In this document: one piece after another, positions 1 through 6,765 of the stretch
Numbering within the stretch: the first letter of the stretch is position 1
Layout of the letters: each line of letters starts with the position of its first letter
Assembly: GCA_945877525.1 (NCBI GenBank)
Contig: CAMDVP010000130.1
Coordinates: 1 to 8,493, forward strand
Length of the DNA: 8,493 nucleotides
Direction of reading: 5' to 3'
Source of the DNA: an uncultured Clostridia bacterium
Lineage (GTDB): Bacteria; Bacillota; Clostridia; Christensenellales; Aristaeellaceae
Position numbers and translations under genes: made by a program
Notes under the pieces: generated by a model
Told to the model about the DNA's origin: nothing
The model's database searches: none
Seen by the model: the letters and a program-made list of their open reading frames with translations, nothing else

Positions 1-1
1 A

Positions 2-47
2 CACCCCATTCGTTAGTAGTATACCATACTGTCTAACAAATGGGGTG
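2..47. repeat. Near-perfect inverted repeat at the left window edge
   Basis: Bases 2-16 pair with 33-47 with one mismatch, and 18-22 pair perfectly with 26-30 around a 3-base loop (23-25); position 17 and positions 31-32 are unpaired. This makes a nearly complete 46-base foldback covering the very edge of the sequence, where a conserved membrane-protein gene should run through. It may be a real hairpin or a foldback artefact at a contig end. Confidence 0.75.
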
Positions 48-746
48 CTGTTCAGAGTAATCTACAATACCGTCTTTATTGCATTGTTGAAGATCATTGC
101 AGGAATTATCGTTCCCGTGACCTTCGCTCTTCTGCTCAATGAGGTGCGCAACACTGCCTACAAGCGTACACTGCAAACGGTTGTGTATCTTCCGCACTTC
201 ATTTCTTGGGTTGCGTTGGCCGGCATCTTCCTGGACGTACTGAGCATGGATGGTATTATCAATATGGCGCTGACGAAGATAGGCCTGGATCCGGTCTATT
301 TTCTGGGCGATGAAAAGGTATTCCCTTACACCATGGTCGTTACCGATGTTTGGAAAACATTCGGCTGGAATACGATCGTATACCTTGCAGCCATCACAGG
401 AGTGGATCCTTCGCTGTATGAAGCAGCTTATCTGGATGGTGCTGGCCGTGTACGCCAGACGATCCATGTCACGTTGCCTACGATCCTGCCGATCGTGATC
501 CTGATGACGATTCTGTCCATGGGAAACGTGCTGCGCGCGGGATTTGACCAGATTTTCAACCTATACTCCCCTTTGGTTTACTCCACCGGTGATATAATCG
601 ATACATTTGTTTACCGTATGGGTATTCTCAGCGCTCAGTTTGGTCCTGCTACGGCTGTTGGCCTGTTCCAGTCGGTCATTTCCTTCGTGCTGATTATGGG
701 CGGCTATTGGCTGGCTGACAAACTTGCTGGCTATCGCGTGTTCTGA
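3..746 (+). CDS. Sugar ABC transporter permease, LplB-type (5' partial)
   Basis: Inner-membrane permease subunit of a binding-protein-dependent carbohydrate importer. The frame is open to the left edge. Recognisable homology starts only at the GTG at 45, and the family is usually about 300 residues, so roughly the first 70-80 residues are missing. Numbered from that GTG, hydrophobic segments lie at about 6-31, 47-67, 93-118, 147-163 and 200-225. The cytoplasmic EAA loop that docks on the ATPase is at 126-145 (EAAYLDGAG, ending TLP). LplB-family signatures visible are LPHFISW, YFLGD, SLYEAAYLDGA and DTFVYRMG. The stop at 744-746 overlaps the ribosome binding site of the next permease gene, so the two are co-transcribed. 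Substrate cannot be read from the permease; the nearby GH32 enzyme suggests sucrose or fructo-oligosaccharides. Codons 3-44 lie in a suspicious inverted repeat and match no family sequence I know. Confidence 0.9.
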   Translation, partial: TPFVSSIPYCLTNGVLFRVIYNTVFIALLKIIAGIIVPVTFALLLNEVRNTAYKRTLQTVVYLPHFISWVALAGIFLDVLSMDGIINMALTKIGLDPVYFLGDEKVFPYTMVVTDVWKTFGWNTIVYLAAITGVDPSLYEAAYLDGAGRVRQTIHVTLPTILPIVILMTILSMGNVLRAGFDQIFNLYSPLVYSTGDIIDTFVYRMGILSAQFGPATAVGLFQSVISFVLIMGGYWLADKLAGYRVF

Positions 747-752
747 GGAGGG
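745..752 (+). promoter_or_regulatory. Ribosome binding site of second permease
   Basis: A GAGGAGGG stretch overlaps the stop codon of the first permease gene and lies 10 bases before the ATG at 762. It fixes that start and indicates coupled translation of the two permease genes. Confidence 0.8.
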
Positions 753-761
753 AAAATCAAG

Positions 762-1649
762 ATGAAGCAAACCAGACCGCAAAAAATATTCTGCGTAGTC
801 AATGGGATTTTCCTTGGCATTGTTGCACTGATTTGTCTGATGCCTATGATCAATATTGTAGCGCTGTCCTTTTCATCACGCAATATGGTAAACGCCGGTG
901 CTGTTACGTTCTGGCCCAAAGGTTTTACACTTCGCTCATATCAGTATATGATTGAATCCAGCGGCATTTTCACAGCGCTGTGGATTACCATTAAACGTGT
1001 TTTCTTTGGACTGATCATCAACCTGAGCATGACAATTCTTGTGGCTTACCCATTGTCCAAGGAAAAACAGAGTTTTGAAAGCCGTACGATTTATGTGGGT
1101 TTTTTCCTCTTTGCCATGGTTTTTAACGGCGGACTTATTCCCACTTTCCTGGTCATCAATCAGCTTGGATTGATTGATACCATCTGGGCGCTTATCCTAC
1201 CTAACGCCGTGACAATGTACTATGTGCTGCTGATGCTGAACTTCTTCCGTGGTATACCTAAGGGCATCGAGGAAGCAGCCATTGTGGACGGCGCAGGATG
1301 GTTTACAACCCTATTACGCATTTATCTGCCGTTGTCCTTGCCATCTTTGGCAACGATCACCCTGTTTATCATTGTTGGCCATTGGAATGAATGGTTTGAC
1401 GGCATGATCTATAACAATAAGACCTACAATTATCCCTTGATGACTTTCCTTCAATACCAGATCATCAATTTCAAAACATCTGATTTGCGTCCGGAACAGC
1501 TGATGGCAGATCCTTCCCTGGCTGAACTGAATGGCAGAGCAATAAAGTCTGCAGCAATTGTGTTGTGTACAGTACCTATCCTGATGTTTTACCCCTTCCT
1601 GCAGCGTTACTTTGTGTCCGGAATTGTAATGGGAAGTGTGAAGGGCTGA
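762..1649 (+). CDS. Sugar ABC transporter permease, YtcP/MalG-type (COG0395)
   Basis: Second inner-membrane permease (295 residues, full length for the family), expected to pair with the upstream LplB-type subunit. Hydrophobic segments are at about 13-35, 75-97, 108-130, 140-162, 192-213 and 262-282, the six-helix layout of this class. The EAA loop is at about 170-190 (EEAAIVDGAG ... IYLP). Other family signatures are the N-terminal MPMINIVALSFSS and FNGGLIPTFL between helices 3 and 4. The start is supported by GAGGAGGG 10 bases upstream. The gap to the preceding gene is 15 bases, and the binding-protein gene begins 52 bases after its stop, so the three form one operon. No ATPase gene is in the locus; families of this type commonly share one MsmK/UgpC-like ATPase encoded elsewhere. 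Confidence 0.93.
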   Translation: MKQTRPQKIFCVVNGIFLGIVALICLMPMINIVALSFSSRNMVNAGAVTFWPKGFTLRSYQYMIESSGIFTALWITIKRVFFGLIINLSMTILVAYPLSKEKQSFESRTIYVGFFLFAMVFNGGLIPTFLVINQLGLIDTIWALILPNAVTMYYVLLMLNFFRGIPKGIEEAAIVDGAGWFTTLLRIYLPLSLPSLATITLFIIVGHWNEWFDGMIYNNKTYNYPLMTFLQYQIINFKTSDLRPEQLMADPSLAELNGRAIKSAAIVLCTVPILMFYPFLQRYFVSGIVMGSVKG

Positions 1650-1684
1650 TGGAAATCGCCTGCTTGGCGTGACCATAAAAAGAA

Positions 1685-1692
1685 AAAGGAGG
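1685..1692 (+). promoter_or_regulatory. Ribosome binding site of the binding protein
   Basis: AAAGGAGG sits 9 bases before the ATG at 1702. It decides that start over an in-frame upstream start at 1669, which would add 11 lysine/arginine-rich residues in front of a normal signal peptide. Confidence 0.85.
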
Positions 1693-1701
1693 TTTTCCAC
1701 A

Positions 1702-3348
1702 ATGAAGAAGCTGGTATCCATTTTCCTCGTCCTGTCGTTGTTGCTAACCATGGGGGTTGCCATGGCTGCTGAGGATGGCTCCATGCCTGAAATGACAAAG
1801 GCAACTGTCATGTTCAAGCAGGGCGTCGTTCGCTACATTGAAGGGGACAGCCTGTACAACAACTGCTATATTAATGGCTACCGCGACTTGATGAACATCG
1901 ATCTGGAGTATGCTGTACTGGCGGATGGTGATGAGTATACGCAGAAGCTGACCATGGCGATTGCGTCTAACAGCCTGCCGGACATCCTCTACCTGCCCGT
2001 GAAGGAGTATACTCAGCTGGCAAATGCTGGCAAGCTGTGGGATCTGAGTGCCACGATTGATCAGTACGCCAATGAAATCACGCTGAAGAATTTCGCTTCT
2101 GACGGCGGTGTGATGATTGATGCTGCCAAGATCGATGGTGTGCAGTATGGCATTCCGGTCGGCTGCTTCCGCAACTGCCCTTCGCAGTTCCTGTGGATTC
2201 GCAAGGACTGGCTGGATCATCTGGGCATGACTGCTCCCGAATCCTTTGAGGATGTTGTGGAGATTGCCCGCGCCTTTGCTACCAAGGATCCTGACGGCAA
2301 TGGCAAGAATGATACCTGGGGCCTTGGCCTGAACAAGACCATGGCTGAAAACTCCGCTTTCGGTACGGCCGAAGGCGTGCTGAATGCATTTGGAGGATCT
2401 CTGCTGCGGCAGGCCTGGGTTGCCGACGAAAACGGGCAGATCTCTTACATGGGCATCAGCGAAGGAACCCGAAAGGGCCTGGAAGCACTGGCCTCCATGT
2501 TCGCTGAGGGCCTGATCAACACGGAATTCGGTGTGTCTGACAGCGACACCATCGGTGAAGCTGTAGCCGCCGGACAGTGCGGTCTGTTCTACGGTACAGA
2601 AGGTGTTTCCTGGAATTACGGCCGTGATGCCATGGTCAACTGTGATGGCTGCGAATGGATTGTGGTAAACGCGCCCAAGGCTGGCGGCGGTATTGCAAGT
2701 CCTGTTTGCTACATGACCTATGAGTATGTGTATGCTGTCAACAAGGACTATGAGCATCCTGAAGTGCTGCTCCATCTGATCAACTTCTTCAATAACCGTA
2801 TCAACAGCCCTGATGCGACCGAGGAAACCCTTGCTGAGTGGGGCGTTGATCCTGTGACGGGCATTAATAAGTGCGCGTATGCCTATGGCATCGTCGATCC
2901 TTACGGGGACAAGTCGATTGGATATAACGCGACGATTCGTCAGGCCCTGGCCGGCGAACTGGATCCCTCTGAACTGATGCCCGAAGCATACCGCTACTAT
3001 GCTCCTATCAAGCGCTACATTGACGAAGGCTATGCTGAGAACGGCGGCTATAATCCTGACGATCTGACGGCATGGCAGTACTACATGATCCACAGCTTCG
3101 AAGGCTCCTGGACCCGTTATGCTGAACTGGCTGATAATGGTTTGATCATCATGTCCTCCTACTATGATGATCCGACTGATACCATGATCCGTAAGTGGTC
3201 TGCATTGCAAGCTCTCCAGGAAGAAACTTATACCAAGATCATTGCCGGAAGCGAACCAATTGAGGCGTTTGATACGTTTGTTGAGCAGTGGAATTCGCTG
3301 GGCGGAAACAAAATCACCGAGGAAGTTAATGAAAAGTTTGGTAAGTAA
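1702..3348 (+). CDS. Extracellular sugar-binding protein of ABC transporter (LplA-like)
   Basis: Substrate-binding component (548 residues, usual length for LplA-type proteins) that captures the sugar outside the cell and delivers it to the two upstream permeases. It starts with a signal peptide: KK at 2-3, a hydrophobic core at 4-19 and AMA at 20-22 as a likely signal peptidase I site. There is no lipobox cysteine, which is unusual for a Gram-positive binding protein. Family signatures include LPDILYLPV (92-100), a WIRKDWLDHLGM stretch (165-176) and an EF-hand-like calcium loop, DPDGNGKND (196-204), followed by TWGLG. The ATG at 1702 was chosen for its ribosome binding site. The gene closes the transporter operon and is followed by an intrinsic terminator. 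Substrate is inferred only from the adjacent GH32 gene. Confidence 0.92.
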   Translation: MKKLVSIFLVLSLLLTMGVAMAAEDGSMPEMTKATVMFKQGVVRYIEGDSLYNNCYINGYRDLMNIDLEYAVLADGDEYTQKLTMAIASNSLPDILYLPVKEYTQLANAGKLWDLSATIDQYANEITLKNFASDGGVMIDAAKIDGVQYGIPVGCFRNCPSQFLWIRKDWLDHLGMTAPESFEDVVEIARAFATKDPDGNGKNDTWGLGLNKTMAENSAFGTAEGVLNAFGGSLLRQAWVADENGQISYMGISEGTRKGLEALASMFAEGLINTEFGVSDSDTIGEAVAAGQCGLFYGTEGVSWNYGRDAMVNCDGCEWIVVNAPKAGGGIASPVCYMTYEYVYAVNKDYEHPEVLLHLINFFNNRINSPDATEETLAEWGVDPVTGINKCAYAYGIVDPYGDKSIGYNATIRQALAGELDPSELMPEAYRYYAPIKRYIDEGYAENGGYNPDDLTAWQYYMIHSFEGSWTRYAELADNGLIIMSSYYDDPTDTMIRKWSALQALQEETYTKIIAGSEPIEAFDTFVEQWNSLGGNKITEEVNEKFGK

Positions 3349-3386
3349 TATCGATTTCCGCTTCGATAGGTGAATAACTCCTCTGT

Positions 3387-3417
3387 GCGGCGCATCCATC
3401 AGGATGCGCCGCCTTTT
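3387..3417 (+). terminator. Intrinsic terminator of the transporter operon
   Basis: A perfect 11-bp GC-rich stem (3387-3397 with 3402-3412) with loop ATCA is followed by CTTTT. It lies 39 bases after the binding-protein stop, so the downstream GH32 gene probably depends on its own promoter or on read-through. Confidence 0.88.
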
Positions 3418-3483
3418 GAAAGGTGACAGGAGCCGCGTATGAGAGGGGCATTGTTGTCCCCTGTATTGTCGCTCGAGTCAAAT

Positions 3484-3512
3484 TTCACTCATGGATGCGT
3501 GCGTCGGATACT
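3484..3512 (+). promoter_or_regulatory. Possible promoter of the GH32 gene
   Basis: TTCACT (3484-3489), a 17-base spacer and GATACT (3507-3512) resemble a sigma-A promoter, each box matching 4 of 6 consensus bases. It lies between the terminator and the GH32 gene, where a promoter is expected. The match is weak. The rest of 3418-3562 shows no clear operator or RNA element to me. Confidence 0.28.
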
Positions 3513-3568
3513 GATGCCGGATTGAAGGAGATCCAGCTAAGGAAAAAAGAAGTCGGAGGAAAATGACT

Positions 3569-5032
3569 ATGCTGCAGAAGCTTGAGCAGGCACAGGAAGC
3601 ATTTGAAAAAAAACGGGAGCAGGTAAATCCACAATATAAACCGGCTTGGCATCTTAGCGTACCTGCCGGTTGGTTGAATGACCCGAACGGCTTTTGCTTT
3701 TACAGGGGAAAGCTGCACTTGTTCTATCAGTATCATCCATACGATTCAGTATGGGGATCGATGCACTGGGGGCACTGGACCAGTGACGATTTGATTCACT
3801 GGCAGGAGCAGCCGGTGGCCATGGCACCGGATACCCCGGCGGATGAGGGGGGCGTGTTTTCCGGTACAGCTTTGGTAGACGGGGATAGGCTGTATCTTGT
3901 GTACACTGGCGTAACAAAGCCTGATGAGAGGGGCAGAAGTCTGCAGCAGCAGTGCATAGCGCAAAGCGATGATGGAATACATGTACAGAAATGGCTTGAT
4001 AATCCTGTCATTGGGAAAGAATGTTTGCCAGAAGGATCCTGCCCATATGATTTCCGTGATCCAAAGATTCAGCGCATGACCAGGGGGTATCGGCTCATCG
4101 TAGCATCCAAAGGTTCTTCAGGCGGCCAGCTGATTTGCTTTCGCTCGGATGATATGAAGCATTGGACATATACCGGCGTCTATGTGGATCATATGGGCAG
4201 CATGACTGAATGTCCGGATGCGTTCGAAATATCGAAAAAGAATGTGTCCATTTTCAGCATCATTCCCAATGATGAGGATCGATCGCCCGACTTCAAGTCG
4301 GTGGTATACATGGTTGGGCATGAGGAAAATGACCGGCTGGTATCTTCCGGAAAGCCGGAACCGGTGGATTGGGGCATGGACTTCTACGCACCGCAAACCA
4401 CCTGTGCACCGGATGGCCGTCGCCTCATGGTAGGATGGGCGCTGTCCTGGGGCCATGTGATGCCCACGCACACGCTGGGACATGGGTGGGCAGGTATGAT
4501 GTCTATGATTCACGAGCTGGACCTGGATCGAAACGGAAAGCTTTGCCATAAACCGCTTAGAGAACTGAAGGCTTTGCGGAGAAACGAACGGCGGCTTACT
4601 GGAGTGACGATAAGCAATGAAACCATATTGCCGGCTTTTTCCGGAGATAAGCAGGAACTGATGCTGGATATTGATATGAAGGAAGCCGAATCCTTCACGC
4701 TTCATCTTCTGAAAACGCAGGAAGAAGCCTTTATCATCCATTATGACAAGGCCAGGAATCTCTTGCGTGCGGATCGCAGTCAGTGCGGCTATCCATTGAC
4801 TATGGACGGCAGTGCTGAACAAATGCCCTTCTGTGAGGCCCCTGTGCCTTTGAAGGATGGCCACCTGGAATTGCATGTTTTCGTCGATGTATCCATTGTG
4901 GAAATCTTTGCAGATGAGGGGCGGAAGGTGCTTACAAGTTTAGCGTTTCCGAAGGGGAAAGACGCTGCTGTAAGCGTCAGTGCATCGGGAAATGCCTATA
5001 TAGAGCAGATGACTGCCTGGAGGCTTGCCTGA
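3569..5032 (+). CDS. GH32 beta-fructosidase (sucrose-6-phosphate hydrolase / sucrase type)
   Basis: Cytosolic glycoside hydrolase family 32 enzyme (487 residues, normal length) that removes beta-fructofuranosyl residues from sucrose, sucrose-6-phosphate or short fructans. There is no signal peptide. Catalytic motifs, numbered from the ATG at 3569, are WLNDPNG with nucleophile Asp38, FRDP with transition-state Asp164, and TECPDAFE with acid/base Glu214. FSGTA (97-101) and MDFYAPQT are further five-blade propeller motifs. The C-terminal beta-sandwich shows the typical VDVSIVEIFADEG stretch. GGAGG at 3555-3559 is 9 bases from the ATG at 3569 but only 3 from the one at 3563, hence the chosen start; the longer form adds only Met-Thr. 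With an ABC importer beside it and no PTS gene, unphosphorylated sucrose or fructo-oligosaccharide is the likelier substrate, although such proteins are often named ScrB/SacA. Confidence 0.93.
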   Translation: MLQKLEQAQEAFEKKREQVNPQYKPAWHLSVPAGWLNDPNGFCFYRGKLHLFYQYHPYDSVWGSMHWGHWTSDDLIHWQEQPVAMAPDTPADEGGVFSGTALVDGDRLYLVYTGVTKPDERGRSLQQQCIAQSDDGIHVQKWLDNPVIGKECLPEGSCPYDFRDPKIQRMTRGYRLIVASKGSSGGQLICFRSDDMKHWTYTGVYVDHMGSMTECPDAFEISKKNVSIFSIIPNDEDRSPDFKSVVYMVGHEENDRLVSSGKPEPVDWGMDFYAPQTTCAPDGRRLMVGWALSWGHVMPTHTLGHGWAGMMSMIHELDLDRNGKLCHKPLRELKALRRNERRLTGVTISNETILPAFSGDKQELMLDIDMKEAESFTLHLLKTQEEAFIIHYDKARNLLRADRSQCGYPLTMDGSAEQMPFCEAPVPLKDGHLELHVFVDVSIVEIFADEGRKVLTSLAFPKGKDAAVSVSASGNAYIEQMTAWRLA

Positions 5033-5059
5033 GCGTTATCGGAATTGGAATGTCGTGTT

Positions 5060-5099
5060 ATCCTCAGACATAAAAGAGAATGGATGTCTAATTGAGGAT
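5060..5099 (+). other. Imperfect stem-loop after the GH32 gene
   Basis: ATCCTCA (5060-5066) can pair with TGAGGAT (5093-5099), and GACAT (5067-5071) with ATGTC (5084-5088); four bases bulge on the right arm. No T-run follows, so it is at best a weak 3'-end hairpin for the GH32 transcript. The stretch 5033-5175 has no gene I can support. Confidence 0.35.
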
Positions 5100-5175
5100 G
5101 GGGCAAAGAAGCGGGCTTACAGCATGTCAATATCAAGCACATTGTGTTTTCCTGGATCAACAAAGGCACAAATCC

Positions 5176-5258
5176 TGTGAAATCCTTTTTGTAGATATCA
5201 GTCTTCCGTGATACGAACAGGATCAGATGGGGCCGAACGGCATATTCTGCCGTTCGGC
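5176..5258 (+). repeat. Left terminal inverted repeat of the IS
   Basis: It starts TGTGAAATCC and pairs with 6682-6764 over 83 bases with 12 mismatches and no gaps. Its inner part holds an 11-bp hairpin (5232-5242 with 5248-5258, loop TATTC). This is much longer than the 20-40 bases usual for IS256-family ends. Confidence 0.9.
5232..5258. other. Subterminal hairpin in the left IS end
   Basis: GCCGAACGGCA and TGCCGTTCGGC form a perfect 11-bp stem with a 5-base loop. The counterpart at the right end differs by a paired change (C-G here, T-A there), so the pairing itself seems to be maintained. It could block transcription reading into the transposase gene or help the transposase recognise the end. 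Confidence 0.8.
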
Positions 5259-5295
5259 GAGCCTGTGAAGAAAAGTCTGTAAATAGGTGAAAAGC

Positions 5296-5335
5296 GAGGC
5301 CTTCTGTGATAAGATAAAACATCATAGGAGGCCTT
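5296..5335 (+). promoter_or_regulatory. Possible hairpin covering the transposase ribosome binding site
   Basis: GAGGCCTT occurs at 5296-5303 and again at 5328-5335. Because AGGCCT is self-complementary, the two copies can pair (6 Watson-Crick pairs plus 2 G-U) and bury the GAGG part of the ribosome binding site AGGAGG (5326-5331). Such control of transposase translation on read-in transcripts is known in other insertion sequences; here it is inference. Confidence 0.35.
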
Positions 5336-5339
5336 GATT

Positions 5340-6584
5340 ATGGCAAACAAGAAGAAAGAGTACTACAAGCCGGGACCCATGACGGAAGGAAAGCGGAACA
5401 TCATCCAAGGACTGTTACAGGAGTACAACATCGAAAGCGCCGCCGACATTCAGGAAGCGCTGAAAGACCTGTTGGGCGGAACCATCAAGGAAATGATGGA
5501 GGCGGAGATGGATGAACACCTGGGGTATGAGAAGTCCGAGCGGTCTGACAGCGAGGATGCTCGAAACGGGTACAAGAGCAAGCGGATCACGACGAGCTAT
5601 GGCGGCATGGAGATCGAAGTGCCGCAGGATCGGAAGTCCACGTTTGAGCCGCAAGTAGTGAAAAAGCGCCAGAAGGATATCTCGGAGATCGACCAGAAAA
5701 TCATCTCCATGTATGCGAAAGGGATGACCACCCGGCAGATCTCCGACACACTCATGGACATCTACGGATTTGAAGCGTCAGAGGGTTTCATCTCAGACGT
5801 GACGGACAAGCTCTTGCCCCAAATCGAAGAGTGGCAGAAGCGGCCCTTGAGCGACGTCTATCCAGTGGTGTTCATTGACGCCATTCACTATTCGGTTCGT
5901 GACAACAACGTCATACGGAAACTGGCAGCTTATGTGATCCTGGGAATCAACTGCGATGGCAGGAAAGAAGTGCTGTCCATCCAGGTCGGAGAAAATGAAA
6001 GCGCTAAGTACTGGTTGTCAGTGCTGAATGAGCTTCGCAACCGGGGCGTCAAGGATATCCTGATTCTTTGTGCGGACGGTTTGACAGGGATCAAGGAAGC
6101 CATAACAGCCGCGTATCCTCAGACTGAATATCAGCGTTGCATTGTCCACCAGGTACGCAACACGCTGAAATATGTGTCAGACAAAGACCGGAAGGCATTT
6201 GCCAACGACCTGAAATCCATTTACAACGCACCGTCCGAGCAGGAAGGCCGGGAAGCGCTGGACGAAGTCACGGAGAAATGGCAGGAGAAATATCCCCGGG
6301 CCATGAAGCGCTGGTACGACAACTGGGACGCTGTCAGCCCGATCTTCAAATTCTCCAAGGATGTGCGGACAGTGATCTACACCACCAACGCCATTGAAAG
6401 CCTGAATTCCACGTACCGTCGGCTGAACAGCCAGCGCAGCGTATTCCCCAGCGACACGGCGCTGCTGAAGGCGCTGTATCTTTCCACATTTGAAGCCACG
6501 AAGAAATGGACGATGCCGATCCACAATTGGGGTAAGGTTTACGGCGAACTGGCTATCATGTACGACGGTCGGCTGCCTGACTAA
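5340..6584 (+). CDS. IS256-family (Mutator type) DDE transposase
   Basis: Catalyses cut-and-paste or copy-out transposition of the surrounding element (414 residues, typical for IS256). Numbered from the ATG at 5340, the DDE residues are Asp180 (FIDAIHY), Asp246 (CADGLTG) and Glu353 (TTNAIESLNS). The family's Cys-x2-His motif lies between the second Asp and the Glu (C267, H270 in RCIVHQ). The N-terminal part holds an acidic stretch (EMMEAEMDEHLGYE) and a likely DNA-binding helix-turn-helix (about 117-160, TTRQISDTLMDIYG). AGGAGG at 5326-5331 is 8 bases before the ATG, which favours it over the TTG at 5334. No frameshift or internal stop is seen, so the element may still be active. Confidence 0.96.
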   Translation: MANKKKEYYKPGPMTEGKRNIIQGLLQEYNIESAADIQEALKDLLGGTIKEMMEAEMDEHLGYEKSERSDSEDARNGYKSKRITTSYGGMEIEVPQDRKSTFEPQVVKKRQKDISEIDQKIISMYAKGMTTRQISDTLMDIYGFEASEGFISDVTDKLLPQIEEWQKRPLSDVYPVVFIDAIHYSVRDNNVIRKLAAYVILGINCDGRKEVLSIQVGENESAKYWLSVLNELRNRGVKDILILCADGLTGIKEAITAAYPQTEYQRCIVHQVRNTLKYVSDKDRKAFANDLKSIYNAPSEQEGREALDEVTEKWQEKYPRAMKRWYDNWDAVSPIFKFSKDVRTVIYTTNAIESLNSTYRRLNSQRSVFPSDTALLKALYLSTFEATKKWTMPIHNWGKVYGELAIMYDGRLPD

Positions 6585-6666
6585 TACCAGAATCATCCAG
6601 ATCCGTCAAGGGTAAAATGAACACCCGCTGCGCGGGTGCCCTTGACATCTCTGTCTGCTTCTGGTA
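6585..6666 (+). other. Nested stem-loop just after the transposase stop
   Basis: Starting at the first base after the stop codon, TACCAGAA (6585-6592) pairs with TTCTGGTA (6659-6666), AGAT (6599-6602) with ATCT (6647-6650), GTCAAGGG (6605-6612) with CCCTTGAC (6639-6646), and CACCCGC (6622-6628) with GCGGGTG (6632-6638). The arms are separated by internal loops. There is no T-run, so it is not a standard intrinsic terminator, but it probably forms the 3' end structure of the transposase mRNA. Confidence 0.65.
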
Positions 6667-6681
6667 GAACTGTAATCAAGA

Positions 6682-6708
6682 GCTGAACGGCAGAACCTGC
6701 CGTTCAGC
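6682..6708. other. Subterminal hairpin in the right IS end
   Basis: GCTGAACGGCA (6682-6692) and TGCCGTTCAGC (6698-6708) form a perfect 11-bp stem with loop GAACC. Compared with the left-end hairpin, one stem pair is swapped (T-A for C-G) while the loop differs at two positions in TIR alignment. Confidence 0.8.
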
Positions 6709-6764
6709 CCCATCCAATCCTGATCGTATCACGGAAGTCCGATATTTACAGAAAAGATTTCACA
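6682..6764 (-). repeat. Right terminal inverted repeat of the IS
   Basis: Reverse complement of the left end with 71 of 83 identities, ending GATTTCACA at 6756-6764. It carries the partner of the left subterminal hairpin. Confidence 0.9.
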
Positions 6765-6765
6765 G

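Larger units (their letters stand above)
5176..6764 (+). mobile_element. IS256/Mutator-family insertion sequence
   Basis: A complete-looking insertion sequence of about 1.59 kb holding one intact transposase gene. Its ends are defined by inverted repeats 5176-5258 and 6682-6764, which match at 71 of 83 positions in reverse complement and begin with TGTGAAATC. Similarity stops outside these coordinates, although the true element tips may lie a few bases further out, as is common in IS256-family elements. No matching 8-9 base target duplication is visible in the flanks (left ...CACAAATCC, right GTGCCCAAG...). The right end abuts the truncated remnant of a flavin-reductase-like gene, so the insertion or a later rearrangement broke that gene. 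Confidence 0.9.

Noticed and set aside
1744..3399. 551-codon open frame on the minus strand opposite the binding-protein gene
   Set aside because: It is antisense to a clearly real gene with signal peptide and family motifs; its translation shows no family features and it has no ribosome binding site I can see.
4118..4876. 252-codon minus-strand frame opposite the GH32 gene
   Set aside because: Shadow of the GH32 coding sequence; the peptide has no recognisable motif.
5033..5175. N-terminal part of the flavin reductase left of the IS
   Set aside because: All three forward frames and the minus strand were read; none gave a convincing flavin-reductase sequence and two contain stops.
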